Shown here: in pieces, positions 25,288 through 36,010 of the stretch
How the letters are laid out: every line of letters begins with the position of its first letter
Position numbering within the stretch: the first letter of the stretch is position 1
Source: an uncultured Eubacteriales bacterium
GTDB lineage: Bacteria; Bacillota; Clostridia; Oscillospirales; Acutalibacteraceae
Assembly (NCBI GenBank): GCA_949292775.1
Contig: CASFBL010000001.1
Span: 124,001 to 188,000, forward strand
Reading direction: 5' to 3'
Length of the DNA stretch: 64,000 nucleotides
Translations under genes and position numbers: made by a program
Notes under the pieces: generated by a model
The model's input: only the letters and a program-made list of their open reading frames with translations
What the model was told of the DNA's origin: nothing
The model's database searches: none

Positions 25288-25920
25288 ATGCAAAAAGGTC
25301 TTATCGGTAAGAAAATCGGCATGACGCAGCTTTTCGACGAGAGCGGCAAAGTAATCCCCGTAACCGTCGTGGAAGCAGGCCCCTGTGTCGTCGTCCAGAA
25401 AAAGACGATGGAAAACGACGGCTATGAAGCGGTTCAGGTCGGTTTCGGTGATGTGAAAGTCACAAGAGTGAACAAGCCGCAGGCTGGTCACTTCAAGAAA
25501 GCGGATGTCGCTCCGAAGAAAGTGCTTCGCGAGTTCAGACTGGCTGACACTTCCGCGCTCTCCGTCGGCGACATTCTCAAAGCAGATGTCTTCGCAGTCG
25601 GCGACAGAGTCGATGTTGTCGGTACCAGCAAAGGTAAAGGCACCGCCGGTTCCATTAAAAGATGGAACTTCTCCCGCTTGAAGGAATCCCACGGTACAGG
25701 TCCTGTCGCAAGACATGCAGGCTCCCTGGGCGCGTGCTCCGATCCCTCCAGAGTTTACAAGGGAAAGAAACTCGCTGGTCACCTTGGTGCTGAGCGAGTC
25801 ACAATTCAGAATCTCGACATCGTTAAGGTTGACGCTGAAAACAACCTCATCGCCATTAAGGGCGCCATTCCGGGTCCCAAAGGCGGCATCGTTGTTCTCG
25901 CGGACACGGTGAAAAAATAA
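25288..25920 (+). CDS. rplC: 50S ribosomal protein L3
   Basis: A 210-residue protein starting [16 protein letters not shown], the L3 start typical of bacteria, with the central [10 protein letters not shown] loop that reaches into the peptidyl-transferase region. L3 is an early-assembly 23S rRNA binder. It lies 65 bases after rpsJ with AAAGGAGG, and 16 bases before rplD. Length and order are normal for Firmicutes. Confidence 0.97.
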   Translation: MQKGLIGKKIGMTQLFDESGKVIPVTVVEAGPCVVVQKKTMENDGYEAVQVGFGDVKVTRVNKPQAGHFKKADVAPKKVLREFRLADTSALSVGDILKADVFAVGDRVDVVGTSKGKGTAGSIKRWNFSRLKESHGTGPVARHAGSLGACSDPSRVYKGKKLAGHLGAERVTIQNLDIVKVDAENNLIAIKGAIPGPKGGIVVLADTVKK

Positions 25921-25936
25921 GGAAGGAGTGGTTTAA

Positions 25937-26560
25937 ATGACAAAGCTTGCAGTACTCGATAAAACCGGCAAGAAAGTTTCCGATATCAAGCTCAACGACG
26001 AAGTTTTCGCAATCGAGCCCAGCAAATCGGCAATGCATCTGATGGTTGTCAACTACCTGGCAAATCAGCGCCAGGGCACGCAGTCGACACTCACTCGTTC
26101 CGAAGTGTCCGGCGGCGGCAAAAAACCGTGGCGGCAGAAGGGAACCGGCCGCGCAAGACAGGGTTCCACCAGAGCGCCCCAGTGGACGCACGGCGGTATC
26201 GCGCTCGGCCCGAAGCCCCGCGAATACGGCTTTGATGTAAACAAGAAGGTCAGAAGACTTGCTATGAAGTCCGCACTTTCTTCCAAGGTCGCGGCAAAAG
26301 AAATGATCGTGCTTGACGACTTCGGTCTCGACGCCATCAAGACAAAAGAGGTTGCCGATGTGCTCGCCGCTATCAAGGCCGGCAAAAAGACTCTGATCGT
26401 CCTTCCTGAGAAGAACGATGTAGTTTACAAGAGCGCGCGCAACATTGAAGGCGCAAATGTCACCCTCGTCAACACACTGAATGTGTACGACATTCTCAAC
26501 TGCAACACCATCGTGGTGCTCAAGGATGCCGTCGCAAAGATCGAGGAGGTTTATGCGTAA
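25937..26560 (+). CDS. rplD: 50S ribosomal protein L4
   Basis: A 207-residue protein with the L4 extended loop region [19 protein letters not shown] (about residues 55-75) that lines the exit tunnel. In several bacteria L4 also represses its own operon through the S10 leader; conservation of that here is not known. The stop and the next start overlap (TAATG), so rplW is translationally coupled. Confidence 0.97.
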   Translation: MTKLAVLDKTGKKVSDIKLNDEVFAIEPSKSAMHLMVVNYLANQRQGTQSTLTRSEVSGGGKKPWRQKGTGRARQGSTRAPQWTHGGIALGPKPREYGFDVNKKVRRLAMKSALSSKVAAKEMIVLDDFGLDAIKTKEVADVLAAIKAGKKTLIVLPEKNDVVYKSARNIEGANVTLVNTLNVYDILNCNTIVVLKDAVAKIEEVYA

Positions 26561-26853
26561 TGAAACTGGCACAAGATATCATCCTTCGTCCTGTCATCAC
26601 AGAAGAAAGCATGATGGGTCAGGCGCTGAAGAAATACACCTTCAAGGTTGACAAAAAGGCGACCAAGCCTGAAATCAAAGCGGCAGTTGAAAAGCTGTTC
26701 GGCGTTAAGGTTCAGAAGGTCAATGTCATCAATGTCAAAGGCCACCTGAGAAGATACGGCAGATTTGAAGGCTACACCGCTTCCTGGAAAAAGGCTGTCG
26801 TCACCCTGACGGAAGATTCCAAGACCATCGAGTTCTTCGACGGCATGATGTAA
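26560..26853 (+). CDS. rplW: 50S ribosomal protein L23
   Basis: A 97-residue protein with the usual N-terminus [12 protein letters not shown] and the KYTFKVD strand. L23 surrounds the exit-tunnel mouth and is the docking site for trigger factor and the signal recognition particle. Starts one base inside the rplD stop. A 66-base gap to rplB contains only the Shine-Dalgarno. Confidence 0.97.
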   Translation: MKLAQDIILRPVITEESMMGQALKKYTFKVDKKATKPEIKAAVEKLFGVKVQKVNVINVKGHLRRYGRFEGYTASWKKAVVTLTEDSKTIEFFDGMM

Positions 26854-26919
26854 AATCCCGACGATAATGTATGGAGCTTCGACATGCTCCGCTAAATCGT
26901 TTTAAGGAGAGTGAATGAA

Positions 26920-27753
26920 ATGTCGATTAAAGTCTACAAACCGACAACCAACGCAAGACGCAACATGTCGGTGACAGATTATTCCGAGCTTTCGAAGGTC
27001 GCTCCCGAAAGAAGCCTTCTCGCGCCGCTCAATAAAAAGGCCGGCCGTAACAGCTACGGAAGAATCACCGTTCGCCACAGAGGCGGCGGCAACCGCAGAA
27101 AATATCGTATCATCGATTTCAAGCGTGATAAGTTTGATATGCCTGCAACCGTGCTCACCTTAGAGTACGACCCCAACCGTTCCGCACACATCGCACTTGT
27201 GCAGTATGAGGACGGCGAAAAAAGATATATCCTCGCACCTGTCGGCCTGAAAGTCGGCGACAAAATCGAAGCCGGTGCTTCCGCGGACATCAAAGTGGGC
27301 AACGCCCTGCCGCTGAGCGCAATCCCGACCGGTACCATGGTGCACAATGTGGAGCTTTATCCCGGCCGCGGCGGCCAGTTGGCACGCGCTGCTGGCAACG
27401 CTGCACAGCTGATGGCAAAAGAAGGCGTTTATGCACTTCTCAGACTGCCGTCCGGCGAGCTGCGTAATGTCTCCGCTGCCTGCATGGCGACTGTCGGCAC
27501 TGTCGGCAACGCAGACCACGAAAATGTGAAGCTCGGTAAAGCCGGCCGCACCCGTCACCTCGGCGTTCGTCCGACTGTCCGCGGTTCTGTTATGAACCCG
27601 AATGACCACCCGCACGGCGGCGGCGAAGGCAAAGCGCCTGTCGGTCGTCCCGGTCCCTGCACCCCGTGGGGCAAACCCGCGCTTGGTTATAAGACCAGAG
27701 CTAAGAAGAACCGTTCCGATAAATTTATCGTGAGACGCCGTAACGCGAAATAA
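26920..27753 (+). CDS. rplB: 50S ribosomal protein L2
   Basis: The 277-residue protein carries the C-terminal segment [12 protein letters not shown] with the conserved His, and [12 protein letters not shown] in the N-terminal half. L2 bridges the subunits and supports peptidyl transfer. An in-frame GTG at 26911 is only one base after AAGGAG, so ATG 26920 (spacing 10) is the real start. The length is normal. Confidence 0.97.
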   Translation: MSIKVYKPTTNARRNMSVTDYSELSKVAPERSLLAPLNKKAGRNSYGRITVRHRGGGNRRKYRIIDFKRDKFDMPATVLTLEYDPNRSAHIALVQYEDGEKRYILAPVGLKVGDKIEAGASADIKVGNALPLSAIPTGTMVHNVELYPGRGGQLARAAGNAAQLMAKEGVYALLRLPSGELRNVSAACMATVGTVGNADHENVKLGKAGRTRHLGVRPTVRGSVMNPNDHPHGGGEGKAPVGRPGPCTPWGKPALGYKTRAKKNRSDKFIVRRRNAK

Positions 27754-27772
27754 GTCGAAAGGAGTGTAGAGG

Positions 27773-28054
27773 ATGAGCAGAAGTATTAAAAAAGGACCTT
27801 ATGTTGCACCGAAACTGCTCCAGAAGGTTCAGGAAATGAATAAGAACGGCGAAAAGATCGTTCTGAAAACATGGAGTCGCAGCTCGACTATATTCCCCGA
27901 CTTTGTCGGCCACACATTTGCAGTCCACGACGGCCGCAAGCATGTGCCGGTTTATGTTACGGAGGATATGGTAGGCCACAAGCTCGGCGAATTCGCGCCG
28001 ACCAGAACATTCCGCGGCCATGCCGGTTCCAAAACTTCCAACAACGGTAAATAA
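27773..28054 (+). CDS. rpsS: 30S ribosomal protein S19
   Basis: A 93-residue basic protein beginning [11 protein letters not shown] with the [13 protein letters not shown] core and [12 protein letters not shown] near the end, all S19 signatures. S19 forms part of the 30S head with S13. It sits 19 bases after rplB with GAAAGGAG. Confidence 0.97.
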   Translation: MSRSIKKGPYVAPKLLQKVQEMNKNGEKIVLKTWSRSSTIFPDFVGHTFAVHDGRKHVPVYVTEDMVGHKLGEFAPTRTFRGHAGSKTSNNGK

Positions 28055-28076
28055 GCAGCAAAGGAGTGTATAACGA

Positions 28077-28409
28077 ATGGAAGCAACTGCAAAAGTGACC
28101 CATGTACGCATTGCGCCCCGTAAAGTGCAGATCGTGCTGGATCTCATCAGAAACAAGCCTTGCGACGAGGCGATGGCAATCCTTAAGTACACACCGAAGG
28201 CTGCGTGTGAACCGCTTGGAAAGCTGTTGAAATCCGCAATGGCAAACGCTGAATACAAAGATATGGACACTTCGAGACTGTATGTCGCCGAGTGCCGTGT
28301 CGACCAGGGCCCGACCTTAAAGCGCATCCGTCCGAGAGCGCAGGGCCGTGCTTACAGAATCAACAAAAAGACTTCGCACATCACGCTTGTGCTCAAAGAA
28401 GCAGAATAA
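28077..28409 (+). CDS. rplV: 50S ribosomal protein L22
   Basis: A 110-residue protein with [17 protein letters not shown] at the N-terminus and the conserved hairpin tip region [13 protein letters not shown] that forms part of the exit-tunnel constriction with L4. It lies 22 bases after rpsS. Length and order are standard. Confidence 0.97.
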   Translation: MEATAKVTHVRIAPRKVQIVLDLIRNKPCDEAMAILKYTPKAACEPLGKLLKSAMANAEYKDMDTSRLYVAECRVDQGPTLKRIRPRAQGRAYRINKKTSHITLVLKEAE

Positions 28410-28427
28410 GCGGGAGGAGGTAAAATT

Positions 28428-29099
28428 ATGGGACAAAAAGTAAATCCCACCGGTCTTCGTATCGGTGTCATTAAAGACTGGGATTCTCGTTGGTACGCCA
28501 ACAAAAAGGACTTCGGCGACACACTCGTCTCCGACAACAAGCTCCGTAACTATCTCCTGGAAACCCTCGCTCCGGCTGGTGTTCCGAAGGTAGAAATCGA
28601 AAGAGACGCAAAGCGCGTCCGCATCAATATCCACTGCGCAAAACCGGGTATGGTTATCGGTAAGGGCGGTTCTGAGATTGAAAAGCTCAAAGCGACCTGC
28701 AAAAAGATGCTCGGCGGCGAAAAGGATGTTTACATCAACATCGTTGAAATCAAACAGCCCGATTTAAACGCACAGCTCGTTGCTGAAAACATTGCTTCTC
28801 AGCTCGAAAGAAGAATTTCTTTCCGCCGCGCTCTGAAACAGAGCATCGGCAGAACCATGAAGCTTGGCGCAAAGGGTATCAAAACACAGGTAAGCGGCAG
28901 ACTTGGCGGCGCAGAAATCGCGCGTTCCGAGCATTACCATGAAGGCACTATTCCGCTGCAGACCATCCGCGCAGACATCGACTATGGCTTTGCTGAGGCA
29001 AAGACAACTTACGGCCGCATCGGCGTTAAGGTTTGGATCTACAAAGGCGAAGTGCTGCATGACAACCGCAAGCCTCAGAAGGAAGGAGGCACAAAATAA
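28428..29099 (+). CDS. rpsC: 30S ribosomal protein S3
   Basis: A 223-residue protein starting [13 protein letters not shown], with a KH domain [11 protein letters not shown] (about 77-87) and the C-terminal [14 protein letters not shown]3 lines the mRNA entry channel and contributes helicase activity. The stop overlaps the rplP start (TAATG). Confidence 0.97.
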   Translation: MGQKVNPTGLRIGVIKDWDSRWYANKKDFGDTLVSDNKLRNYLLETLAPAGVPKVEIERDAKRVRINIHCAKPGMVIGKGGSEIEKLKATCKKMLGGEKDVYINIVEIKQPDLNAQLVAENIASQLERRISFRRALKQSIGRTMKLGAKGIKTQVSGRLGGAEIARSEHYHEGTIPLQTIRADIDYGFAEAKTTYGRIGVKVWIYKGEVLHDNRKPQKEGGTK

Positions 29100-29530
29100 T
29101 GTTACTGCCTAAGAGAGTGAAATACCGCAGAGTCCACAGAGGTCGTCTGACCGGTAAGGCTTCCAGAGGTACAAAGGTCACTTACGGTGATTTCGGTCTT
29201 GTGTCTCTTGAACCTGCATGGATCACATCCAACCAAATCGAAGCCGCCCGTATCGCGATGACGCGTTACATCAAGCGTGGCGGTCAGGTTTGGATTAAGA
29301 TTTTCCCGGATAAGCCGATTACCGAAAAACCGGCTGAAACCCGAATGGGTTCCGGTAAAGGTTCACCCGAATACTGGGTGGCCGTTGTCAAACCCGGCAG
29401 AGTTATGTTTGAAATTGCAGGCGTTCCGGAAGAGACCGCGCGCGAGGCTATGCGTCTTGCCGCCAACAAGCTCCCGGTCAAATGCAAGTTCGTTTCCAAA
29501 GCACAGCAGGAAGAGGATGGTGAGCAATAA
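29099..29530 (+). CDS. rplP: 50S ribosomal protein L16
   Basis: A 143-residue protein starting [16 protein letters not shown], with the [17 protein letters not shown] core that contacts tRNA and 5S/23S rRNA. It is overlapped by one base with both neighbours (TAATG at each end), so the rpsC-rplP-rpmC trio is translationally coupled. Confidence 0.97.
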   Translation: MLLPKRVKYRRVHRGRLTGKASRGTKVTYGDFGLVSLEPAWITSNQIEAARIAMTRYIKRGGQVWIKIFPDKPITEKPAETRMGSGKGSPEYWVAVVKPGRVMFEIAGVPEETAREAMRLAANKLPVKCKFVSKAQQEEDGEQ

Positions 29531-29733
29531 TGAAAGCAAGTGAGATCAAGAAACTCTCTCCCTCGGAGCTGGATGCTAAGCTCCTTGAGTTGAAAGATGA
29601 GCTTTTCAAACTGCGCTTCCAGCAGGCCATCAACCAGCTCGACAATCCGATGCGGATCAGCGCCGTTAAAAAGGATATCGCTAGAGTCAAAACCGTCATG
29701 CGCGATATCGAGCTTCACGGCGCACAGTCCTAA
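29530..29733 (+). CDS. rpmC: 50S ribosomal protein L29
   Basis: A 67-residue helical protein with LKDELFKLRFQQAINQL and the closing VKKDIARVKTV, typical of L29, which sits beside L23 at the tunnel exit. It starts inside the rplP stop. Confidence 0.96.
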   Translation: MKASEIKKLSPSELDAKLLELKDELFKLRFQQAINQLDNPMRISAVKKDIARVKTVMRDIELHGAQS

Positions 29734-29753
29734 GGAAAGGGAGGGTCTAAACC

Positions 29754-30011
29754 ATGAGTGAAAGAAATCTCAGAAAAACACAGGTCGGTCTTGTAACAAG
29801 CGACAAAATGGACAAGACTGTCGTTGTTTCCATCAAAGACAGAGTTCAGCATCCGCTTTACAAAAAGATCGTTAACCGTACCGTTAAGATCAAAGCCCAT
29901 GATGAAAAGAACGAATGTGGCGTAGGCGACAAGGTTCTCATTATGGAAACCCGCCCTCTTTCCAAGGATAAGAGATGGCGCGTAGCCGAGATTATCGAGA
30001 AAGCGAAATAA
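29754..30011 (+). CDS. rpsQ: 30S ribosomal protein S17
   Basis: An 85-residue OB-fold protein beginning [20 protein letters not shown], with [11 protein letters not shown] and [13 protein letters not shown]17 is a primary binder of 16S rRNA helices 7 and 11. It is 20 bases after rpmC with AAAGGGAGG. Confidence 0.97.
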   Translation: MSERNLRKTQVGLVTSDKMDKTVVVSIKDRVQHPLYKKIVNRTVKIKAHDEKNECGVGDKVLIMETRPLSKDKRWRVAEIIEKAK

Positions 30012-30032
30012 TTTCTAAGGAGGCTATTCACT

Positions 30033-30401
30033 GTGATACAGCAACAGACTTACCTCAAAGTAGCCGACAACACCGGCGCGAAGGAAATTATGTGCATTCG
30101 CGTTCTCGGCGGTTCCGGCAGAAGGTATGCAAATATCGGCGATGTCATTGTAGCTTCGGTCAAAAAGGCAGCACCCGGCGGCGTTGTCAAAAAGGGCGAT
30201 GTTGTAAAGGCAGTTGTCGTTAGATCGGCAAGCGGCGTTCGCAGAGACGACGGTACCTATATCCGTTTCGATGAAAACGCAGCCGTATTGATTAAAGAAG
30301 ATAAGAACCCCAGAGGCACCCGTATCTTTGGGCCGGTTGCAAGAGAGCTTCGCGACAAGGATTATATGAAAATCCTTTCTCTTGCTCCCGAAGTGCTTTA
30401 A
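30033..30401 (+). CDS. rplN: 50S ribosomal protein L14
   Basis: A 122-residue protein beginning [16 protein letters not shown] with the [16 protein letters not shown] segment, the L14 signatures. L14 forms intersubunit bridges and is the target of the silencing factor RsfS. The start is GTG, with AAGGAGG 13 bases upstream; no other start fits the conserved N-terminus. Confidence 0.97.
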   Translation: MIQQQTYLKVADNTGAKEIMCIRVLGGSGRRYANIGDVIVASVKKAAPGGVVKKGDVVKAVVVRSASGVRRDDGTYIRFDENAAVLIKEDKNPRGTRIFGPVARELRDKDYMKILSLAPEVL

Positions 30402-30416
30402 TGGAGGTGCAGTAAG

Positions 30417-30737
30417 ATGAATAAAGTTCATGTGAAAACCGGCGATACCGTTGTTGTTCTGAACGGTAAAAACCGCGGCAAGCAGGGCAAAGTCATGCAG
30501 GTCGCTCCCGCAGAAGGCAAAGTCATCGTCGAAGGCGTTAATGTTGTCACCAAGCATGTCAAGCCCCGCAAGATGGGTGAAGCTGGCGGCCTCGTGAAGG
30601 CGGAAAGCGCTTTGTATGCAGATAAAGTTCAGCTTGTCTGCCCGAAGTGCAATAAGCCCACCCGTGTCGGCCACGCTGTTGGCGACGATAAGAAAAAGAA
30701 GCGCGTCTGCAAAAAATGCGGCGCACAGTTTGAATAA
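30417..30737 (+). CDS. rplX: 50S ribosomal protein L24
   Basis: A 106-residue KOW protein ([21 protein letters not shown]). It keeps a C-terminal four-Cys zinc-like motif, [11 protein letters not shown]...CKKCGAQ, at about 76-103. L24 is an assembly initiator of the 50S subunit. It is 15 bases after rplN. Confidence 0.97.
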   Translation: MNKVHVKTGDTVVVLNGKNRGKQGKVMQVAPAEGKVIVEGVNVVTKHVKPRKMGEAGGLVKAESALYADKVQLVCPKCNKPTRVGHAVGDDKKKKRVCKKCGAQFE

Positions 30738-30754
30738 GGGAGGGACATAACAAC

Positions 30755-31297
30755 ATGGCAGCAAGACTGAAAGAAATGTATACTGCACAGGTCGCTCCGG
30801 CACTGCAGAAGAAGTTCGGCTACAAGAGCGTTATGCAAATCCCGAAGCTCGATAAGATCGTCATCAATGTTGCCTGCGGCGAAGCCCGCGACAACTCCAA
30901 GGTTATTGACGCAATCACCAAGGATTTGATGCAGATCACCGGTCAGAAACCGGTTCCCTGCAAGGCGAAGAAATCCGTTGCAAACTTCAAGCTGCGTGAA
31001 GGCATGACCATCGGCGTTAAAGCAACGCTGCGCGGCGACAGAATGTATGAATTCTTAGACAGATTCTTCAACCTCGCACTTCCGCGTGTCCGCGACTTCC
31101 GCGGTATCAACCCCAACTCCTTTGACGGCAGAGGCAACTATTCCATGGGTATCAAGGAACAGCTGATCTTCCCGGAAATTGAGTATGATAAGATCGATGC
31201 CGTCCGCGGCATGGACATTTGCTTTGTTACAACTGCAAACACGGACGAAGAAGCAAGAGAGCTTCTGAGCCTCATGGGCGCACCGTTTGCGAGATAA
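30755..31297 (+). CDS. rplE: 50S ribosomal protein L5
   Basis: A 180-residue protein with the L5 motifs [16 protein letters not shown] and [16 protein letters not shown], and a C-terminal [14 protein letters not shown]5 binds 5S rRNA and contacts the P-site tRNA. Standard position between rplX and rpsN. Confidence 0.97.
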   Translation: MAARLKEMYTAQVAPALQKKFGYKSVMQIPKLDKIVINVACGEARDNSKVIDAITKDLMQITGQKPVPCKAKKSVANFKLREGMTIGVKATLRGDRMYEFLDRFFNLALPRVRDFRGINPNSFDGRGNYSMGIKEQLIFPEIEYDKIDAVRGMDICFVTTANTDEEARELLSLMGAPFAR

Positions 31298-31309
31298 GGA
31301 GGGATTACA

Positions 31310-31495
31310 GTGGCCAAAACATCTATGAAAGTCAAGCAGGCAAGACCTGCTAAGTATTCTACAAGAGCTTACAACAGATGCAAGATCTGTGGCCGGCCGC
31401 ATGCCTATCTCCGCAAATACGGTGTCTGCCGTATCTGCTTCAGAGAGCTGGCACACAAAGGTCAGATCCCCGGCGTAAAGAAAGCAAGCTGGTAA
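31310..31495 (+). CDS. rpsN: 30S ribosomal protein S14, zinc-binding type (S14Z)
   Basis: A 61-residue short S14 with a zinc finger: Cys24, Cys27, Cys40 and Cys43 in CKICGRP and CRIC. The short C+ form is usual in Firmicutes, while a longer zinc-independent S14 replaces it under zinc limitation in some species; none is seen here. The start is GTG with AAGGAGGG. It is 12 bases after rplE. Confidence 0.96.
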   Translation: MAKTSMKVKQARPAKYSTRAYNRCKICGRPHAYLRKYGVCRICFRELAHKGQIPGVKKASW

Positions 31496-31522
31496 GCGAG
31501 CAATTGCAAAGGAGGCAAAAGT

Positions 31523-31921
31523 ATGCAAATCTCGGATTCCATCGGTGATATGCTCACCAGAATTCGCAACGCGAGTTCCGCAAAGCATGACACGGTGAAG
31601 GTACCCGCGTCCAACATGAAGAAAGCAATTGCTCAGATTCTTGTGGATGAGGGCTATATCAAGAGCTTTAAAGTTGAAGACGACGGGAAACAGGGCGTCA
31701 TTGAAATCACGCTGAAATACGGCGAGAACAAGGCGGCTGTTATCACCGGTCTGCGCAGAGTTTCCAAGCCCGGTCTGCGCATCTACACGAACTGCGAAGA
31801 CATGCCGAAGGTTATGAAAGGCCTTGGCGTCGCAATTCTTTCCACATCCAAGGGCGTTATGACTGACAGAGAAGCACGCAAAGCCAATGTCGGCGGCGAG
31901 GTTCTCGCTTATATCTGGTAA
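31523..31921 (+). CDS. rpsH: 30S ribosomal protein S8
   Basis: A 132-residue protein starting [17 protein letters not shown], with the C-terminal [15 protein letters not shown] segment that binds 16S rRNA helix 21. In enterobacteria S8 regulates the spc operon; there is no evidence of a mimic site here. It lies 27 bases after rpsN. Confidence 0.97.
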   Translation: MQISDSIGDMLTRIRNASSAKHDTVKVPASNMKKAIAQILVDEGYIKSFKVEDDGKQGVIEITLKYGENKAAVITGLRRVSKPGLRIYTNCEDMPKVMKGLGVAILSTSKGVMTDREARKANVGGEVLAYIW

Positions 31922-31933
31922 GGAGGTTTCAGT

Positions 31934-32479
31934 ATGTCAAGAATCGGCAGACAGCCTATCGCTGTTCCCGCAGGCGTCGATGTTAAAATCGACGGCAGTA
32001 CTGTTACCGTGAAGGGCCCCAAGGGGGAACTTACCAGAACAGTACACAATAATATGCAGGTCGCGTTGGAAGACGGCGCTATTCTGGTTAGCCGTCCCGA
32101 TGACAGCAACCTGAACAAATCCCTGCACGGTCTTACCCGTACGCTTCTGCACAACATGGTTGTCGGCGTTACAGAAGGCTTTAAGAAAGAGCTCGAAGTT
32201 AACGGCGTTGGTTACCGTGTCGCAAAGCAGGGCAAAGATCTTGTTATGAACATCGGTTTCTCACATCAGGTGACCATGTCCGAAATCGACGGCATCACCA
32301 TTGATGTGCCCGCACCGAACAAAATCATTGTTTCCGGTCCCGACAAGCAGAAAGTCGGACAGTTCGCAGCAGAAATCCGCGAGAAGCGCCCGCCGGAGCC
32401 TTACAAGGGCAAGGGCATCAAATATGCTGATGAACACATCCGCCGCAAAGAGGGTAAAGCCGGTAAAGGCGGAAAGTAA
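31934..32479 (+). CDS. rplF: 50S ribosomal protein L6
   Basis: A 181-residue protein of two L6 domains beginning [17 protein letters not shown], with the C-terminal [13 protein letters not shown] signature. It sits near the factor-binding site of the 50S subunit. It is 12 bases after rpsH. Confidence 0.97.
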   Translation: MSRIGRQPIAVPAGVDVKIDGSTVTVKGPKGELTRTVHNNMQVALEDGAILVSRPDDSNLNKSLHGLTRTLLHNMVVGVTEGFKKELEVNGVGYRVAKQGKDLVMNIGFSHQVTMSEIDGITIDVPAPNKIIVSGPDKQKVGQFAAEIREKRPPEPYKGKGIKYADEHIRRKEGKAGKGGK

Positions 32480-32494
32480 AAGGAGTGTATTTAA

Positions 32495-32854
32495 ATGGTT
32501 AACAGGACTGACAGCAATAAGGCTAGACAGAAACGCCACGCAAGAGTCCGCGCGAAAATCTCCGGCACCGCTGCGTGCCCCCGTCTTGATGTTTTCCGTT
32601 CACTCCAGCATATTTATGCACAGTTGATCGATGATGTCGCGGGTGTAACACTCGTTTCAGCATCGACCACCGAAAAAGATTTTAAAGAGTACGGCGGAAA
32701 CAAAGACGCAGCCCGTGCGGTCGGCAAGCTGCTCGCTGAAAGAGCCGCAGAGAAGAACATCAAAGATGTTGTGTTCGACAGAGGCGGTTATGTGTATCAC
32801 GGCAGAGTGCAGGCACTCGCCGAAGGTGCCCGTGAGGGCGGCCTGAACTTCTAA
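32495..32854 (+). CDS. rplR: 50S ribosomal protein L18
   Basis: A 119-residue protein with a basic N-terminal tail ([16 protein letters not shown]) and the [26 protein letters not shown] ending spread over about 90-117. L18 carries 5S rRNA into the 50S subunit. It is 15 bases after rplF with AAAAGGAG. Confidence 0.97.
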   Translation: MVNRTDSNKARQKRHARVRAKISGTAACPRLDVFRSLQHIYAQLIDDVAGVTLVSASTTEKDFKEYGGNKDAARAVGKLLAERAAEKNIKDVVFDRGGYVYHGRVQALAEGAREGGLNF

Positions 32855-32870
32855 GAAAGGAGAAATGAAA

Positions 32871-33374
32871 ATGGCTTTAAAAATCGACGCATCCACTATG
32901 GAACTGCAGGAAAGAGTGGTTGCTATCAATCGTGTCTCCAAAACCGTTAAGGGCGGCCGTATCATGAAATTCTCCGCTTTGGTAGTTGTAGGCAACGGCG
33001 AAGGCATTGTCGGCTTCGGTCTCGGCAAATCCGGCGAAGTTCCGGACGCTATTCGCAAGGGCATTGAAAATGCTAAGAAAAACCTGATCCAGGTTGCGCT
33101 TAAGGGAACCACGATCCCGCATGAGATTATCGGTAAATACGGTGCAGGCGTTGTGCTCATGAAGCCCGCTGCCCCCGGTACCGGCGTTATCGCCGGCGGC
33201 CCGGTTCGTGCCGTTGTGGAAATGGTCGGCATCAAGGACATTCGTTCCAAGGCCCTTCGTTCCAACAATCCGTGCAATGTGGTTCGCGCCACCATCGACG
33301 GCCTCTCGAAGCTTCGTAACGCAGACGAGGTTGCCGCCATTCGCGGTAAATCCGTGAAAGAGATTTTAGATTAA
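32871..33374 (+). CDS. rpsE: 30S ribosomal protein S5
   Basis: A 167-residue protein with the S5 dsRNA-binding-like domain ([18 protein letters not shown]) and the [17 protein letters not shown] segment. S5 affects decoding accuracy at the 30S neck. ATG 32871 is chosen over the upstream ATG 32865 because AAGGAG at 32857-32862 is 8 bases from the former and only 2 from the latter. Confidence 0.96.
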   Translation: MALKIDASTMELQERVVAINRVSKTVKGGRIMKFSALVVVGNGEGIVGFGLGKSGEVPDAIRKGIENAKKNLIQVALKGTTIPHEIIGKYGAGVVLMKPAAPGTGVIAGGPVRAVVEMVGIKDIRSKALRSNNPCNVVRATIDGLSKLRNADEVAAIRGKSVKEILD

Positions 33375-33386
33375 GGAGGGGCAAAC

Positions 33387-33566
33387 ATGGCGAATGTAGT
33401 AGTAACACTGAAGAAAAGCCTGATCGGCAGCAAAAAAGATCAGATTGCCACAGCCCATGCACTTGGTCTTAAGAAAATTGGGGATAAGGCAACCCAGCCC
33501 GACAACCCGCAGACACAAGGTAAGATTAAGAAGATTTCTCATCTTATCGAGGTAACGAAAGCTTAA
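33387..33566 (+). CDS. rpmD: 50S ribosomal protein L30
   Basis: A 59-residue protein, too short for many gene callers, with the L30 pattern [22 protein letters not shown] and the closing KKISHLIEV. It stabilises 23S rRNA in the central protuberance. It has AAGGAGGGG before its ATG and lies 12 bases from each of rpsE and rplO. Confidence 0.95.
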   Translation: MANVVVTLKKSLIGSKKDQIATAHALGLKKIGDKATQPDNPQTQGKIKKISHLIEVTKA

Positions 33567-33578
33567 GGAGGTGCGAAC

Positions 33579-34022
33579 ATGAAATTGCACGAACTTTCAC
33601 CGGCCGAAGGCTCCAAGAAGTCGGTCAAGAGAATCGGCCGCGGCGCCGCTTCCGGTCAGGGTAAAACGGCAGGCAAAGGTCACAAGGGTCAGAAGGCCCG
33701 TGCCGGCAGAGGCATGCGCCCCGGTTTTGAAGGCGGCCAGATGCCTTTGCAGAGACGCGTACCCAAGAGAGGTTTCAACAACATTTTCGCGAAAGAAATC
33801 GCGGCTGTTAATGTTTCCGCTCTGGACAAAGCATTCGAAGACGGCGCTACGGTTAGCGTAGAAGCTCTCATCGAAAAAGGTCTTATCAAAAAAGCGCTTG
33901 ACGGCGTTAAAATCTTAGGAAACGGGGAACTCAGCAAAAAGCTGACTGTTCAGGTCAATGCTTACTCCGAATCGGCTAAGCAGAAGATCGAGGCGGCCGG
34001 CGGAAAGGCTGAGGTGATCTGA
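33579..34022 (+). CDS. rplO: 50S ribosomal protein L15
   Basis: A 147-residue protein with the basic glycine-rich N-terminal arm ([20 protein letters not shown]) and [19 protein letters not shown]. It is a late-assembly 50S protein. The secY start follows 2 bases after its stop, so translation is tightly linked. Confidence 0.97.
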   Translation: MKLHELSPAEGSKKSVKRIGRGAASGQGKTAGKGHKGQKARAGRGMRPGFEGGQMPLQRRVPKRGFNNIFAKEIAAVNVSALDKAFEDGATVSVEALIEKGLIKKALDGVKILGNGELSKKLTVQVNAYSESAKQKIEAAGGKAEVI

Positions 34023-34024
34023 GC

Positions 34025-35356
34025 ATGTTTCAGACGATCATCAACGCTTGGAAGATTGCCGACCTGCGGAAGAAGCTGCTGTATACAGCGTTTGTGCTTC
34101 TGATTTTCCGCATCGGCGCTGCGCTTCCTGTTCCGTTCGTAGACATCGCCGAGGGCATTATCACCGACCCCAATGCCAATAACTTTATGACTTATCTGAG
34201 CATGATGACCGGTGATGCGTTCAACTACGGTACATTGTTTGCAATGTCGATTACACCGTACATCAACGCGTCCATCATCATCCAGCTCCTCACCGTCGCC
34301 ATTCCTCCGCTGGAGCGTCTGGCGAAAGAAGGCGAGGAAGGCCGCAAAAAGATTTCCGCAATCACCCGTTACACGGCAGTTGCGCTTGCGGCTTTGCAGA
34401 GCACCGCGTATTATTTCTATATCCGTTCCCAGGGCTATCTTACCTTGGATGCGAACGGTGCAAAATTCACCGGCTTCTTTGCAGTTTTCCAGGCTCTCGT
34501 AATCATCCTTTGCTACACCGCAGGTGCTGCGTTCTTAATGTGGCTGGGTGAGCAGATCAATGATAAGGGTATCGGCAACGGTATCTCCATCATCCTGTTC
34601 GCAGGCATCGTTTCCCGCATGCCCACCACCATGTACAGCCTTTACACCTACATCAACAAAGGCGGCGCTTATTTCGCGCTGATTCCGATTGCGTTTGTCT
34701 GCATGATTCTGATGATCGCGTACATCGTTTGGATGGACAACGCGGAAAGAAGAATCCCTGTGCAGTATGCCAAGCGTGTTGTCGGCCGTAAAATGTACGG
34801 CGGCCAGAGCACCCACATTCCGATTAAGGTCAATATGTGCGGCGTTCTCCCCGTTATCTTTGCGTCCTCCATTTTGTCGCTGCCCCCCACCATTCAGATG
34901 TTTGTTACGCTCGACCCCGAGAATAGCAGCTGGGATGCTTTCTGGCAGGGCTTCTTCAACATCTTCCAGACGACCCACTGGGCATACGGCATTATGTATT
35001 TTGTGCTGATTATCTTCTTTGCATATTTCTATGCAGCCATTCAGTACAATCCGATTGAAATGGCCAATAATATCCGCAGAAACAGCGGCGCTATCCCGGG
35101 TATTCGTCCCGGCAAGCCGACTTCTGATTACATCACCAAGATTTTGTCAAGAATCACATTGCTTGGTGCTTTGCTGATCTCGGTCATCGCGCTGTTCCCG
35201 ATTCTGTTCTCGCAGATCACGGGTGCTTTCGGCAAACAGGTCAACCTGACCTTGGGCGGCACTTCCATCATCATTATGGTCGGTGTTGCGCTGGAAACTG
35301 TGAAACAGCTCGAGAGCCAGATGATGATGCGGCATTACAAAGGCTTCTTAGACTAA
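34025..35356 (+). CDS. secY: Protein translocase subunit SecY
   Basis: The 443-residue integral membrane protein forms the protein-conducting channel for secreted and membrane proteins. About ten membrane helices can be traced, with the plug and signature segment ITPYINASIIIQLL (about 78-91) and the cytoplasmic loop NPIEMANNIRRNSGAIPGIRPG (about 343-364) that receives the ribosome or SecA. The secreted proteins at 11-20 kb and 46 kb would pass through it. Position between rplO and adk is standard. Confidence 0.97.
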   Translation: MFQTIINAWKIADLRKKLLYTAFVLLIFRIGAALPVPFVDIAEGIITDPNANNFMTYLSMMTGDAFNYGTLFAMSITPYINASIIIQLLTVAIPPLERLAKEGEEGRKKISAITRYTAVALAALQSTAYYFYIRSQGYLTLDANGAKFTGFFAVFQALVIILCYTAGAAFLMWLGEQINDKGIGNGISIILFAGIVSRMPTTMYSLYTYINKGGAYFALIPIAFVCMILMIAYIVWMDNAERRIPVQYAKRVVGRKMYGGQSTHIPIKVNMCGVLPVIFASSILSLPPTIQMFVTLDPENSSWDAFWQGFFNIFQTTHWAYGIMYFVLIIFFAYFYAAIQYNPIEMANNIRRNSGAIPGIRPGKPTSDYITKILSRITLLGALLISVIALFPILFSQITGAFGKQVNLTLGGTSIIIMVGVALETVKQLESQMMMRHYKGFLD

Positions 35357-35375
35357 CCAAAAAGGAGGAAACTTT

Positions 35376-36008
35376 ATGAACCTGATACTTCTCGGCGCTC
35401 CCGGCGCAGGCAAGGGCACGCAAGCGGAAAAGATTTGTGAAAAGCTTTCCATCCCGGCAATTTCCACGGGCAACATGCTGCGCGAAGCCATGGCAAACGG
35501 AACGGAGATGGGACTTAAAGCGAAATCCTTTATCGACGCAGGCAAGCTTGTTCCCGATGAAGTCGTTATCGGCATCATCAACGAAAGACTCAAAGCAGAT
35601 GATTGCAAAAACGGCTTCATTTTAGACGGCTTTCCGAGAACCATTCCGCAGGCGGAAGCGCTCGACAACATGGGCGTGCGCATCGACCGTGTCATCGACA
35701 TTGAAGTGCCGGATGAAAAAATTGCTGCCCGGCTTTCAGGCAGACGCGTCTGTCTGAAATGCGGCGCGACTTATCACACCGAGTACAAAAAGCCGAAACA
35801 GGAAGGCATTTGCGATGCCTGCGGCGAAAAGCTCGTCCAGAGAAAGGACGATATGCCCGAAACGGTCCTCGACCGGCTCAAGACCTATCATGAGCAGACC
35901 GAACCGTTGAAAGGGTTCTACGAGAAGAAAGGCATTCTTCGCGTAGTTGAAGGCCAGGAGGAAGTCGCGGATACTACCGCGCTGACATTCCGGGCACTGG
36001 AGGATTAA
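35376..36008 (+). CDS. adk: Adenylate kinase, zinc-containing lid
   Basis: The 210-residue enzyme converts ATP and AMP to two ADP. The P-loop is GAPGAGKGT (7-15), and FILDGFPRTIPQAE marks the AMP-binding core. The LID carries four Cys (126, 129, 146, 149), the structural zinc form common in Gram-positive bacteria. It overlaps no neighbour: secY ends 19 bases upstream, and map starts 2 bases after its stop. Confidence 0.96.
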   Translation: MNLILLGAPGAGKGTQAEKICEKLSIPAISTGNMLREAMANGTEMGLKAKSFIDAGKLVPDEVVIGIINERLKADDCKNGFILDGFPRTIPQAEALDNMGVRIDRVIDIEVPDEKIAARLSGRRVCLKCGATYHTEYKKPKQEGICDACGEKLVQRKDDMPETVLDRLKTYHEQTEPLKGFYEKKGILRVVEGQEEVADTTALTFRALED

Positions 36009-36010
36009 GC